A DNA stretch of 64,000 nt from Desertimonas flava (lineage in GTDB: Bacteria; Actinomycetota; Acidimicrobiia; Acidimicrobiales; Ilumatobacteraceae). Every line of letters starts with the position of its first letter. Positions within the stretch are counted from its first letter, which is position 1. The translations under genes were made by a program, and so were the position numbers. Below are positions 35,240 to 43,174 of the stretch, in pieces. Where the stretch lies: positions 1 to 64,000 of the forward strand of contig NZ_QKYK01000026.1 of assembly GCF_003426815.1 (NCBI RefSeq). The letters are read 5' to 3'. Below the pieces are notes generated by a model. The model searched no databases. It saw only the letters and a list, made by a program, of their open reading frames with translations, and was not told the origin of the DNA.

Positions 35240-35926
35240 ATGGGAGATCACGTCACGCTGACGAGCGACGGAGGACAGACCGACGGATCGGTTCCGGGGT
35301 ACTTCAGCGGCGGGGGAGGACCCGGCGTCGTCGTCATCCACGAGTGGTGGGGGCTCACGCCGCACATCCTCGACGTGGTCGAGCGGTTCGCCGCAGCCGG
35401 CTTCACCGCGATCGCCCCCGACCTGTATCACGGGCGCACCGCCACCGACGAGCACGAAGCGGCGTCCCTCGCCGGCGCTCTCGACAGCACGCGTGTCCTT
35501 GACGACCTCGGCCTCGCCGTCGACCACCTCGTCGAGGTCACCGGCACCCGCCGCGTGGGAGTCGTCGGATACTGCCTCGGCGGGGGATTGGCCCTCGCCC
35601 TGGGCGCGGCGCGGCCCGACGCCGTGGTCGCCGTGGCCCCGTACTACGGGCTGCCGCCCGAGGGCATGGCGGTCGACCTGTCCCAGATCGAGGCCACGGT
35701 GGTCGGCGAGTTCGCCGAACTCGACCCGTGGTATCCGCCGGCGGCGGCCAGCGCCCTCCAGGAGTCTCTGCGCGCCGCTGGTCGCGACGCGACGATCAAC
35801 GTGCACCGTGGTGCCGGCCACGCCTTCTTCAACGACGCCCGCCACGACACGTACGCGGTCGAGCCGGCGCTCGAGGCGTGGGAGCGGACCCTGGCGTTGT
35901 TCCGCGACCAGCTCGGTGACGGTTGA
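35240..35926 (+). CDS. Dienelactone hydrolase-family protein
   Basis: Alpha/beta hydrolase of 228 residues. The nucleophile is the Cys in VGYCLGGGLAL (the family uses Cys instead of Ser), and the catalytic His is in GAGHAFFND. IHEWWGLTPHILDVVERFAAAGF and APDLYHGR are further family blocks. Such enzymes open lactones in aromatic degradation, but many have unknown substrates. It shares a short divergent promoter region with the aminotransferase, including the putative MocR operator. Confidence 0.88.
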   Translation: MGDHVTLTSDGGQTDGSVPGYFSGGGGPGVVVIHEWWGLTPHILDVVERFAAAGFTAIAPDLYHGRTATDEHEAASLAGALDSTRVLDDLGLAVDHLVEVTGTRRVGVVGYCLGGGLALALGAARPDAVVAVAPYYGLPPEGMAVDLSQIEATVVGEFAELDPWYPPAAASALQESLRAAGRDATINVHRGAGHAFFNDARHDTYAVEPALEAWERTLALFRDQLGDG

Positions 35927-35967
35927 CCGACACGCGAATATGACGCCGTCCGCGCTCCGGCGACCAC

Positions 35968-35973
35968 TAGGTT
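35968..35973 (+). promoter_or_regulatory. -10 hexamer TAGGTT, leaderless start
   Basis: TAGGTT ends 8 bases before ATG 35982 with no ribosome-binding site between. Confidence 0.45.
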
Positions 35974-35981
35974 CGCCGCGT

Positions 35982-36755
35982 ATGCGTACCGCCTTCACCC
36001 TCCGCACGTCGCTCGCCGCCGCCGCCCTCGTCGCCGGTGGGCTCCTCGCCACGGCGGGCGCCGCCTCCGCTGCGCCTCCTACCGAGCCCCCCACCCAGCC
36101 CATCGAGATCGATCTCCAGCAGATCATGGAGACGCTCACGCCCGAGCAGATCGCCTGCATCGCTCAGGCCGGCGCCGATCTCGCCGCCGATCCCAATTCG
36201 GCAGTCCAGGTGCTCACCGACTGTGGCGTCTCGCTGGACCAGCTGGCGACACTCGTGCCCGGCGGCGAGTCGCTCGACCCGGCCGTGTCGAGCGAGGTCG
36301 GCTCGGATGACGGCACGGTCGACCCGGCAGCCGTCGCCGCGGTCCTGGCCGCCGCCGGCCTCGACGCCACCGACCTCACCTGCATCGGTGCCGGTCTCGA
36401 CGCCGCCGTCACCGGCGACGACGCCGAGGCGCTGACCATCCTGCAGGGCTGTGGCATCAGTCTCGCCGAGGTCCTTCAGGGTCTCGTGGCCGCCGGTGCG
36501 TCCGCGCCCGTTCCCGCGGTCGACACGCCCGCCACGCCCGCCTCGACGGTGGCCGGTGTCCCGGCCGACGACGCCATCAACAACATGGTGACGGACATGC
36601 TCGCGAGCATGGGTATCGAGCTGTCGCCCGATCAGATCGCGTGCTTCACCAACGCGGTCACGACCGGCGGGATCAACTCCTCTGACACTGGCGCAGTGAT
36701 GACCCTCTTGTCGGAATGCGGCATCAGCCTCACCGACATGATGCCGTCCGGCTGA
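35982..36755 (+). CDS. Secreted protein with three two-cysteine repeats
   Basis: Protein of 257 residues that I do not recognise. A clear signal peptide (positive start, hydrophobic 11-26, ASA-A cleavage near 30) leads into a mature acidic protein. Three modules of about 40-45 residues share the plan L-x-P-x-x-I-A-C ... C-G-[IV]-S-L. The cysteine pairs are Cys59/Cys81, Cys134/Cys157 and Cys221/Cys246, giving one possible disulfide each. Modules 2 and 3 are joined by an Ala/Pro/Thr linker (about 168-197). Export plus repeat structure suggests a cell-surface or extracellular role; nothing indicates an enzyme. Confidence 0.75.
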   Translation: MRTAFTLRTSLAAAALVAGGLLATAGAASAAPPTEPPTQPIEIDLQQIMETLTPEQIACIAQAGADLAADPNSAVQVLTDCGVSLDQLATLVPGGESLDPAVSSEVGSDDGTVDPAAVAAVLAAAGLDATDLTCIGAGLDAAVTGDDAEALTILQGCGISLAEVLQGLVAAGASAPVPAVDTPATPASTVAGVPADDAINNMVTDMLASMGIELSPDQIACFTNAVTTGGINSSDTGAVMTLLSECGISLTDMMPSG

Positions 36756-36800
36756 GGCAGGCCAAGCGTGCAAAAACCGCGCAGAACAGTCATCGAACGA

Positions 36801-36806
36801 TAATGT
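36801..36806 (+). promoter_or_regulatory. -10 hexamer TAATGT (GATAATGT), leaderless start
   Basis: TAATGT ends 7 bases before ATG 36814; the overlapping GATAAT also fits a strong -10. No terminator is visible after the previous gene, so some read-through is possible. Confidence 0.5.
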
Positions 36807-36813
36807 CTCGCCC

Positions 36814-37047
36814 ATGAAGAAGCTGATTGCCCTGTGCGCCGTTGGTGCGCTCGCCTTTGCCGCCTGTGGCGACGATGACGACGACACCCCGGCTACCGAA
36901 CCCGCTGCTGAGGCCACCGAAGCCGCCGCCGACGAGACCGAGGCTGCCGCCGAGGAGACCGACGCCGCTGCCGACGAGACCGAGGCTGCCGCCGACGAGA
37001 CCGAGGCTGCGGACGAGGACGCCGAGACCACCGAAGCCACGAGCTGA
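36814..37047 (+). CDS. Small acidic lipoprotein-like protein with EAADET repeats
   Basis: Predicted protein of 77 residues. A short signal (MKKLIALCAVGALAFAAC) ends in a lipobox-like Cys18, followed by five Asp. The rest is imperfect repeats of about seven residues (TEAAADE, TEAAAEE, TDAAADE and so on) with almost no hydrophobic residues. It is probably an extended, highly charged tail anchored to the outer face of the membrane. The DNA coding for it is also repetitive and likely to vary in length between strains. No function can be assigned. Confidence 0.7.
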   Translation: MKKLIALCAVGALAFAACGDDDDDTPATEPAAEATEAAADETEAAAEETDAAADETEAAADETEAADEDAETTEATS

Positions 37048-37050
37048 GTT

Positions 37051-37190
37051 TCTCACCCCCTTGTGGGGTGGGTGCCGGCTCACGCCGGCGAACAGGCGTC
37101 CCGACAAGGGACGCACTGAGACTCCGGACCAGACCGCCGTTGCCCTGGCAATCGCCCGGGCAAGGGCGGTCTGCCAGTTTTCTTTCCGGG
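37051..37190 (+). ncRNA. Structured 3' region / possible small RNA with four hairpins
   Basis: Directly after the lipoprotein stop come CACCCC/GGGGTG (37054-37070), GCCGGC/GCCGGC (37074-37089), GCGTCCC/GGGACGC (37096-37114) and a large stem-loop (37131-37172). A T-rich tail (37178-37185) follows. The chain of perfect short stems with small loops is unlike ordinary intergenic DNA here. It could be a stable small RNA, or an elaborate 3' end of the lipoprotein mRNA. I do not recognise a known RNA family. Confidence 0.45.
37131..37185 (+). terminator. Intrinsic terminator with two competing stems
   Basis: AGACCGCC (37131-37138) pairs with GGCGGTCT (37165-37172), and TTGCCC (37140-37145) with GGGCAA (37158-37163). 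Alternatively CTGGCA (37145-37150) pairs with TGCCAG (37172-37177), directly before TTTTCTTT. Only the second stem abuts the T-run. The two foldings share bases and exclude each other. Confidence 0.6.
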
Positions 37191-37203
37191 GACTCGAGGA
37201 CGG

Positions 37204-38250
37204 TCAGCTCTCCGTGGAGCGGGGCTCCGGAATCGGGCCTTCCACGGGAGGATCGACGGCCCAGTCCCGCCGATTCACGAGGACGAACAGCCACAGCATC
37301 GCCGGTACCGCCGTCACCGCGGCGGCGGCGAACGTGACGACGAGCCCGACCTGGGTCGCCCGGGCACCCGCCGCATCCTCCAGCGTCAACGTGTCGGCCA
37401 GCAGGTCGGGATACTGGGCAACACCCCAGCCGATCACGATCGCCGCCACGGCGACGACCGTGGAGATCCTGGCGACCGCCCAGCGCCCGGCGCGCAGCAG
37501 CCAAAGACTCGTCGCACCCGCTGCCGCCGACACGATGAGCGCCGCCGCGCCGCGGCCCTGGAGGCGATCGGCCAGCGTGTCCGAGTCGATCCGGATCGGC
37601 ACGATGGCGGCCACCGCCACGAACCCCGTGATCGCGCCGACGACGAGATTGCGGCGCCCCACCCAGGCGGCGAGGTGGTCGTCGCCGGCCCGCTGGGCGT
37701 CGGCGGCGAGGAACGACCCGGCGAGGAACGTGCACGTGAGCACGGCCAGGACACCGCCCACCCACGACGTCGGACCGGTCCAGCTGGTGACCAGGCTGCC
37801 GCTGCCGTCGGCAGGGACGCGGCCGCTGGCGATGCCTCCGGCGATCATGCCGAGGAAGAACGGCGTGATCAACGACGACGTGGCGAACACCACGCCGTAG
37901 AGCCGCGCCCGCTCCCAAGACCCCGCGAACTTGCGGAAGGCGAAGCCCGCCCCGCGCAGGACGATGCCGAGGCCGACGAACAGCCATGGCACGTACAACG
38001 TCGTGACGATGGCGCCGAAGCCCTCGGGGAACCCGGTCCAGAGGAAGACGAGCACGTAGATCAGCCACACGTGGTTAGCCTCCCAGACCGGCCCGATGCT
38101 GCGGTCGATCTGGTGTCGCAGCGCCGGCGCCTCGCGTCGATCGAGGGCGAGCAGGTCCCAGATCCCGCTGCCGAAGTCGGCGCCCCCGAACAGCGCGTAG
38201 CACAGCACACCGAGGAACAGCATCGCAGCGACGACGTCAACGAGGCTCAT
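37204..38250 (-). CDS. cydB: Cytochrome bd oxidase, subunit II
   Basis: Membrane subunit of 348 residues of the quinol oxidase that reduces oxygen to water with high affinity. Hydrophobic segments run through the whole length. FGGADFGSGIWDLLAL and IGPVWEANHVWLIYVLVFLWTGFP are the canonical CydB blocks. ATG 38250 lies 14 bases inside the end of cydA, so the two genes are translationally coupled. No cydCD assembly genes follow in the window; the lipoprotein gene and its RNA are convergent downstream. Confidence 0.95.
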   Translation of the reverse strand: MSLVDVVAAMLFLGVLCYALFGGADFGSGIWDLLALDRREAPALRHQIDRSIGPVWEANHVWLIYVLVFLWTGFPEGFGAIVTTLYVPWLFVGLGIVLRGAGFAFRKFAGSWERARLYGVVFATSSLITPFFLGMIAGGIASGRVPADGSGSLVTSWTGPTSWVGGVLAVLTCTFLAGSFLAADAQRAGDDHLAAWVGRRNLVVGAITGFVAVAAIVPIRIDSDTLADRLQGRGAAALIVSAAAGATSLWLLRAGRWAVARISTVVAVAAIVIGWGVAQYPDLLADTLTLEDAAGARATQVGLVVTFAAAAVTAVPAMLWLFVLVNRRDWAVDPPVEGPIPEPRSTES

Positions 38251-39631
38251 GGTGCACCCGCTCGGGGATCTCGTAGGGCGTCGGGAGGTCGACGTCGCCC
38301 GTGTCCCGCCATCGGCGGGCCATGCCACGCAGAACGCTGACCGCGCCGACGGCCATCGCCGTGTACACGACGACGATCACCACGAGGCTGATCCAGATGT
38401 TCCCGCTCTGCGTGACGGCGTCCTCCACCCGCATCACGCCGAACACGATCCACGGTTGGCGGCCGACCTCGGTCGTCGTCCACCCGGACTCCAGGGCGAC
38501 CACCGAGAGGATGCCCGCAGCGAGGGCGGCGCGCAGGAACCAGCGGCCGGCGAACACGTCGGCGCCAGGGTCGCGCCGGGAGCGCCGCCAGCGCCAGCCG
38601 AACCACAGGGCGATCAGCGCCATCACCACACCGGCGCCGATCATGATCTGGAAGGCGAGATGGACGACATTGGCCGGCGGGCGGTCTTCGACGGGGAACT
38701 CGCTCAGACCGGGAACGGCGCGGTCGATGTTGGCCCGCGAGATCAGCGAGCCGAGCCACGGGATGGGGATGCCGAACCTCACGTCACCGTCGACCAAGAC
38801 GCCGCCGAGCCACAACGGGGCTCGCGTCTCGGGATCGGCGGCGAGCTCCATCGCGGCGAGCTTCGACGGCTGGTCGCTCGCCAGGCGCATGCCGCCGATG
38901 TGACCAATGAACGGCTGGATCACCGCACCGACGGCGGCGAACGTGAACGGGACGGTGAATCCGAGGCGATGGTGGCGATCGCGGCGGCCGCGCATCATGC
39001 CGACGGCGTACACCGCGGCGGTGACGAACCCGGCGACCATGTAGGCGGCGACGAACATGTGGGTGAACTGCTGCCAGACGGCCCCGTTGAAGATCGCGCC
39101 GAGCGGATCGACGTCGGTGACGTTCAGGCTGCCGTCGGGCAGCGGCGGGCCGAGCTCGAACCCGGCGGGAGCATTCATCCAGGCGTTGACGGCGAGCACG
39201 CAGAACGTGCCGAACACTCCGGAGATGATCATCGGGATCAGCGTCCGCAGGTGGATCTTCGGCGGCAGGCGGTTCCAGCCGTAGAGGTAGATGCCCATGA
39301 AGATCGCCTCGACGAAGAAGGCGATCCCCTCGAGCGCGAACGGCAGGCCGAGGACGTCGCCGAACGTCGACATCAGCTCGGGCCACAGCAGGCCCATCTC
39401 GAAGCTGAGGATCGTGCCGGACACGGCGCCCACGGCGAACAGCACGGCCGCCGCCTTGGCCCACTTGTGGGCGAGGTCGAGGGCCGCCTGGTCGTTGTCA
39501 CGGATGCCGCGCCGGTGGACGACGTAGATCATGGCCGGGAAGGCGACGCCGAAGCACGACAGGATGATGTGGAACCCGAGCGACAGCGCCATCTGGTAGC
39601 GCGCCGCCATCAGGTTCTCGAGAGCCAGCAA
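38237..39631 (-). CDS. cydA: Cytochrome bd oxidase, subunit I
   Basis: Membrane subunit of 464 residues carrying heme b558, b595 and d. The early [19 protein letters not shown] holds a heme-ligand His. [46 protein letters not shown] has the conserved Glu residues of the d-heme site. The Q-loop after [17 protein letters not shown] is short, as in CioA-type oxidases. Start TTG 39631 has a strong ribosome-binding site (GGAGGAGG) 7 bases upstream, one of the clearest leadered starts here. Confidence 0.95.
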   Translation of the reverse strand: MLALENLMAARYQMALSLGFHIILSCFGVAFPAMIYVVHRRGIRDNDQAALDLAHKWAKAAAVLFAVGAVSGTILSFEMGLLWPELMSTFGDVLGLPFALEGIAFFVEAIFMGIYLYGWNRLPPKIHLRTLIPMIISGVFGTFCVLAVNAWMNAPAGFELGPPLPDGSLNVTDVDPLGAIFNGAVWQQFTHMFVAAYMVAGFVTAAVYAVGMMRGRRDRHHRLGFTVPFTFAAVGAVIQPFIGHIGGMRLASDQPSKLAAMELAADPETRAPLWLGGVLVDGDVRFGIPIPWLGSLISRANIDRAVPGLSEFPVEDRPPANVVHLAFQIMIGAGVVMALIALWFGWRWRRSRRDPGADVFAGRWFLRAALAAGILSVVALESGWTTTEVGRQPWIVFGVMRVEDAVTQSGNIWISLVVIVVVYTAMAVGAVSVLRGMARRWRDTGDVDLPTPYEIPERVHHEPR

Positions 39632-39733
39632 GGCCGTACCTCCTCCGGTCGTCCACTCCAGTCAAGCAGTCGGCCGGGGGTGCCGTCCGGTTCCGTGATC
39701 CCCGTCACCCGCCGCCGGGCCGGGCGACGAGGT

Positions 39734-41338
39734 TCAGGAGACGAGGCGGCGGGCGATGACCTTGAGACAGAGCGTCTCGTCGGCGCCCTCGAAGATCGAC
39801 AGCACCCGGGCGTCGACGAAGAGACGGCTCACCGTGAACTCCTCGGCGTAGCCCATGCCGCCGTGGATCTGCATCGCCTCGCGGGTGACCCACTCGGCCG
39901 CCTTGCAGACGTACGCCTTCACCATGCTCGCCTCCGTGGCCCCTTCCCCCTTGGCCATCAGCGTGGCGACGTGGTACGCCGACTGCCGGGCCGCCTGGAT
40001 GAGCACGGCCATGCGGCCGAGCTTGGCCTGCGTCAGTTGGTACTCGACGATGTTGGAGCCGAAGACCTTGCGGTTGCTGGCGTAGTCGAGCGCTTCGGCG
40101 TAGGCGGCCTGCATCACGCCGATCGCCCGGGCGGCGGTCTGCAGCCGGCCGTTCTCGAAACCCTCCATCTGGTAGTAGAAGCCGCGACCCAGGCCGTCTT
40201 CCCCGCCGATGAGGTGATCGGCCGGGACCCACCAGTTCTCGAGGGCGACCTCGTAGCTGTGCATCCCGCGGTAGCCGATCGTGTCGATCGGGCGACCTTC
40301 CATCTTGCCGTGCTGGCCGTTGATGGTGATCCCGTCCTGGGTGAACTGGAAGCCGTGGCCGTCACCTTGGGGCTTGGGGACGATGAACAGGCTGAGGCCC
40401 CGATGGCTCTTGGAGCGGTCGGGATCGGTCCGGGCGAGCAGCATCAGCACGTTGGCCCGGGCGGCGAACGTGCACCACGTCTTCACACCGTTGATGACGT
40501 AGCCCGCGGAGCCGTCGGGCCCGGGGGCGGGGGTGGCTGTGACCTTGAGCCCGGCGACGTCGCTGCCGTAGTCGGGCTCGGTGACGGCGACGGCGGCCAT
40601 CACCTCGGCGGTGGCCAGCTTGGGCAGCCATTCGAGCTTCTGTTCCTCCGTGCCGCCCTTCACGAGCGCCCTGGTGAGGATCTCCGGCCGTGTGATGAGC
40701 GAGCCGCCGATTCCGAGGCTCGCCCGGCTGAGCTCCTCGGTGGCGATCACCATCGCCACGTACTCGCTGTCGCCACCCTCGCTGAAGCCGCCGTACTCGG
40801 CGGGGACCGACAGGCCGAACGCGCCGATCTCGGCGAGACCGGCGATCACCTCCTCGGGCACGTCGCCGTTGGTGCGGTGGACGTGCTCGGCGTGGGGGGC
40901 CACGACGTTGGCGGCGAACGAGCGGAACGTGTCCTGGACGAGCTCCATGTCGGCATCGAGGTGGCGCGGTCCCTCGGTGGAGGCCAGCGACGCGAGGAAC
41001 GCCGGGTCGCGGTAGGCGGCCAGCGCCGGGCGGGCGGGGTCGAACACGTCGGCAGCGACGTCCCAGAGGCTCTCGCGACCGGCGACCCGAGTGATGAGGT
41101 CGTGCACCATGTCGGCGGCAAAGGCGCACGTGATCGCCGCCTCGGCGTCGCCCTTGGCGCCGTAGTCGAGCAACACCCTCGCCGTCGCCGCAGCCGATGC
41201 GGCGTGGGCGATGTCGTAGGCGACCACCTGGTTGGCGTCGGGACCGCCCTCGGCCTGCAGTTTGGCGAGGGCGGCCTTCACCACGGAGTCGGCGAGGTCG
41301 ACGAGACCGGCAGCAGCGGTGAGGTCGGGCGTGCTCAT
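39734..41338 (-). CDS. Acyl-CoA dehydrogenase with long N-terminal extension (Mcd-like)
   Basis: FAD-dependent acyl-CoA dehydrogenase of 534 residues. About 140 extra N-terminal helical residues precede the normal fold (FRSFAANVVAPHAEHVHRTNG, VTEPDYGSDVAGLKVTAT, GVKTWCTFAARANV, AMQIHGGMGYAEEFTVSRL, FEGADETLCL). The extension and size recall (2S)-methylsuccinyl-CoA dehydrogenase of the ethylmalonyl-CoA pathway. Malyl-CoA lyase and a paralogue at 55-57 kb support a C2/C5 acyl-CoA context. No other ethylmalonyl-CoA enzyme is in the window. ATG 41338 follows a TAAGGT -10 box that overlaps a palindromic operator. Confidence 0.82.
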   Translation of the reverse strand: MSTPDLTAAAGLVDLADSVVKAALAKLQAEGGPDANQVVAYDIAHAASAAATARVLLDYGAKGDAEAAITCAFAADMVHDLITRVAGRESLWDVAADVFDPARPALAAYRDPAFLASLASTEGPRHLDADMELVQDTFRSFAANVVAPHAEHVHRTNGDVPEEVIAGLAEIGAFGLSVPAEYGGFSEGGDSEYVAMVIATEELSRASLGIGGSLITRPEILTRALVKGGTEEQKLEWLPKLATAEVMAAVAVTEPDYGSDVAGLKVTATPAPGPDGSAGYVINGVKTWCTFAARANVLMLLARTDPDRSKSHRGLSLFIVPKPQGDGHGFQFTQDGITINGQHGKMEGRPIDTIGYRGMHSYEVALENWWVPADHLIGGEDGLGRGFYYQMEGFENGRLQTAARAIGVMQAAYAEALDYASNRKVFGSNIVEYQLTQAKLGRMAVLIQAARQSAYHVATLMAKGEGATEASMVKAYVCKAAEWVTREAMQIHGGMGYAEEFTVSRLFVDARVLSIFEGADETLCLKVIARRLVS

Positions 41339-41346
41339 GGCTCGCG

Positions 41347-41363
41347 ACCTTACCGACCGGTAA
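41347..41363 (-). promoter_or_regulatory. TetR-type palindrome overlapping the -10 of the acyl-CoA dehydrogenase gene
   Basis: TTACCGACCGGTAA (41350-41363) is a perfect inverted repeat around AC. It overlaps the minus-strand -10 TAAGGT (41352-41347), which ends 8 bases before ATG 41338. A repressor bound here would block transcription. No TetR gene is in the window. Confidence 0.55.
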
Positions 41364-41468
41364 TTCTGCGGCTCGTACGCGCCGCGACGTGCCATCCGTC
41401 GCATCCTCGGAGGCTCGCGCCGGTGCTGATGGCGTGGCTGGTGCCGTCCGATCGTGTAGCAAGGGGTC

Positions 41469-42776
41469 GTGAGCGCGCGGTCGGAGCACAATCGGCGGAT
41501 TGCGCCGCCGGAGTGGGTCTCCGGTGATCTGCCTCCCATCGTGCGCGACCCGTCGGAGCCGGTCGAGCGCAAGAAGAAGTTCAAGCCGCTGCGGTTCGGC
41601 ATCAAGACGGTCGGGTTCCTGCTGGCTGCCAACTTCTTCGTGCTGCCGATCCTCCCGCGGTTCCGTGACGCCGCCGAGAATCTCACCAAGGTCGAGCCGC
41701 TGCTGCTCGTGCTCGGCCTGGCGCTGCAGGTCGGGGCCTGGTCGGCGTACTCGCTGCTCACCCGCGCCGCCTTGGGAGAGGCCGGCAAGACGATCTCGCA
41801 CATGCGGATGTTCCGCATCCAGATGAGCTCGAAGGCCCTCACGCTCATCGTCCCGGGCGGCAACGCCGCCGGAGGGGCGCTCGGCTACCGGTTGCTCACG
41901 CTGTCGGGCATCCGTGGTGCCGACGCCGGGTTCGCCATGGCCACCGCCGGCGTCGGCTCAGCCCTGGTGCTCAACATCATCTTCTGGGGTGCCGTGCTGG
42001 TCTCGATCCCCAGCCGCGGCGTCAACGGTCTGTACGCCACAGCGGCCCTCGTCGGTGTGGTGACGATGTTCGTCGTCGCGATGCTGGTGCTCGGCCTGAT
42101 GCACGGCCAGGGCCGGGCCGAGCGCATCGTGCGCCGGATTGCCGCCAAGTTCCGGCTCAGCGGCGACAAGGCCGTGAGCGTGCTGCGCCAGATCGGCAGC
42201 CGCGTCGAGGAGTTGATCGACGATCGCCGGCTGTTGAAGCGGGTCGCCGGTTGGGCGGCGCTGGCGTGGTTGCTCGATGCGACGTCGCTGTGGATGTTCC
42301 TGCGCGCGTACCACGACCAGGCGATGGATCCCGATGGGCTGCTCGTGGCGTTCGGGCTGGCCAACGTCGTCGCCTCGGTGCCGCTCACCCCGGGAGGCCT
42401 GGGCTACGTCGACGGCGTCTACGTCGGCTCCCTCGTCGGCTTCGGGATGCCCAGGACGCCGGCCGGTCTCGGCGTCGCGTCGTACCGCCTCGCCCAGTGG
42501 GCGTTCCCGATCATCGTCGGCGCGTTCTTCTACCTCACGCTCCGAGTGGGGCCGTGGAGCATCGCCCGGCGGGAGCGACTGAAGGCGATGCGCGAACTCG
42601 TTCGCGATGCGGAGAGCACCCACGAGTCGAGCATGGACTTCCTCATGCGCGCCTGGCCCAAGCGGCCGGTGCGGAGAATGCCCGACGTCCAGATCCCGGT
42701 CGAGGATGCCGAGGAAGCGGCCCGCGCCGAAGCGATCGAGGCGCTGGAATCCGAGCAGGATCCCGCCGACACCTGA
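41469..42776 (+). CDS. Lysylphosphatidylglycerol-synthase-type transmembrane protein
   Basis: Membrane protein of 435 residues of the UPF0104/LPG-synthase-TM family (flippase-like). FFVLPILPRFRDAAENL opens the domain. LIVPGGNAAGGALGYRLL and TPGGLGYVDGVYVGSLVGFGMP are its conserved motifs, with about eight helices between residues 45 and 365. There is no C-terminal aminoacyl-transferase domain, so transfer of lysine to lipid is not expected. The last ~65 residues are charged and cytoplasmic. Starts at GTG 41469; divergent from the acyl-CoA dehydrogenase gene. Confidence 0.82.
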   Translation: MSARSEHNRRIAPPEWVSGDLPPIVRDPSEPVERKKKFKPLRFGIKTVGFLLAANFFVLPILPRFRDAAENLTKVEPLLLVLGLALQVGAWSAYSLLTRAALGEAGKTISHMRMFRIQMSSKALTLIVPGGNAAGGALGYRLLTLSGIRGADAGFAMATAGVGSALVLNIIFWGAVLVSIPSRGVNGLYATAALVGVVTMFVVAMLVLGLMHGQGRAERIVRRIAAKFRLSGDKAVSVLRQIGSRVEELIDDRRLLKRVAGWAALAWLLDATSLWMFLRAYHDQAMDPDGLLVAFGLANVVASVPLTPGGLGYVDGVYVGSLVGFGMPRTPAGLGVASYRLAQWAFPIIVGAFFYLTLRVGPWSIARRERLKAMRELVRDAESTHESSMDFLMRAWPKRPVRRMPDVQIPVEDAEEAARAEAIEALESEQDPADT

Positions 42777-42782
42777 CGCGCG

Positions 42783-43109
42783 TCAGGCGCAGTCGCGACA
42801 GGTGGTGGTGTCGGGGAGCGCTTCGAGGCGTTCGTCACCGATCGGCTGGCCGCACTCGGAGCAGCGCCCGTAGTCGCCGGCGGCTTCCTGGGCGAGGGAT
42901 CGCTCGGCTGCGGCGAGGGCACCACGGGCCTCCTCGAGGATGCGCCGCGTGGTGTCGCGGTCTTCCTGGATGACGTCGCGGTTGCCGAGCAGCTGCTCGT
43001 ACTCGACTTCGAGCTCGGCCACGCGGGCGCGCGCCTGGTCACGCTCCGCCTCGAGGCGTGCGTGCAGATCGGCGTCAGCGGCGGTGGGGACAGGCTGTGA
43101 AGTGGTCAT
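42783..43109 (-). CDS. DksA/TraR-like C4 zinc-finger protein
   Basis: Protein of 108 residues. A long coiled coil (about residues 12-80, ADLHARLEAERDQARARVAE) leads to the zinc finger CSECGQPIGDERLEALPDTTTCRDC with four cysteines. DksA-like factors insert the coil into the secondary channel of RNA polymerase; in actinobacteria the targets are poorly known. ATG 43109 is taken because GGAG lies 10 bases upstream; a TTG at 43172 would add 21 residues. Only six bases separate its stop from that of the convergent flippase-like gene. Confidence 0.85.
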   Translation of the reverse strand: MTTSQPVPTAADADLHARLEAERDQARARVAELEVEYEQLLGNRDVIQEDRDTTRRILEEARGALAAAERSLAQEAAGDYGRCSECGQPIGDERLEALPDTTTCRDCA

Positions 43110-43174
43110 CGGAGACTCCGGTGTGGTCAGTGGATCATCCGGCCGGGGCTGACCAGTCGGGTGATCCGTCAACG

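Noticed and set aside
38249-41527. Very long plus-strand open frame (over 1,000 codons) opposite cydAB and the acyl-CoA dehydrogenase
   Set aside because: It is antisense to three genes with clear family motifs, and its translation is low-complexity His/Arg/Gly/Asp-rich, as expected from the complement of GC-rich coding DNA.
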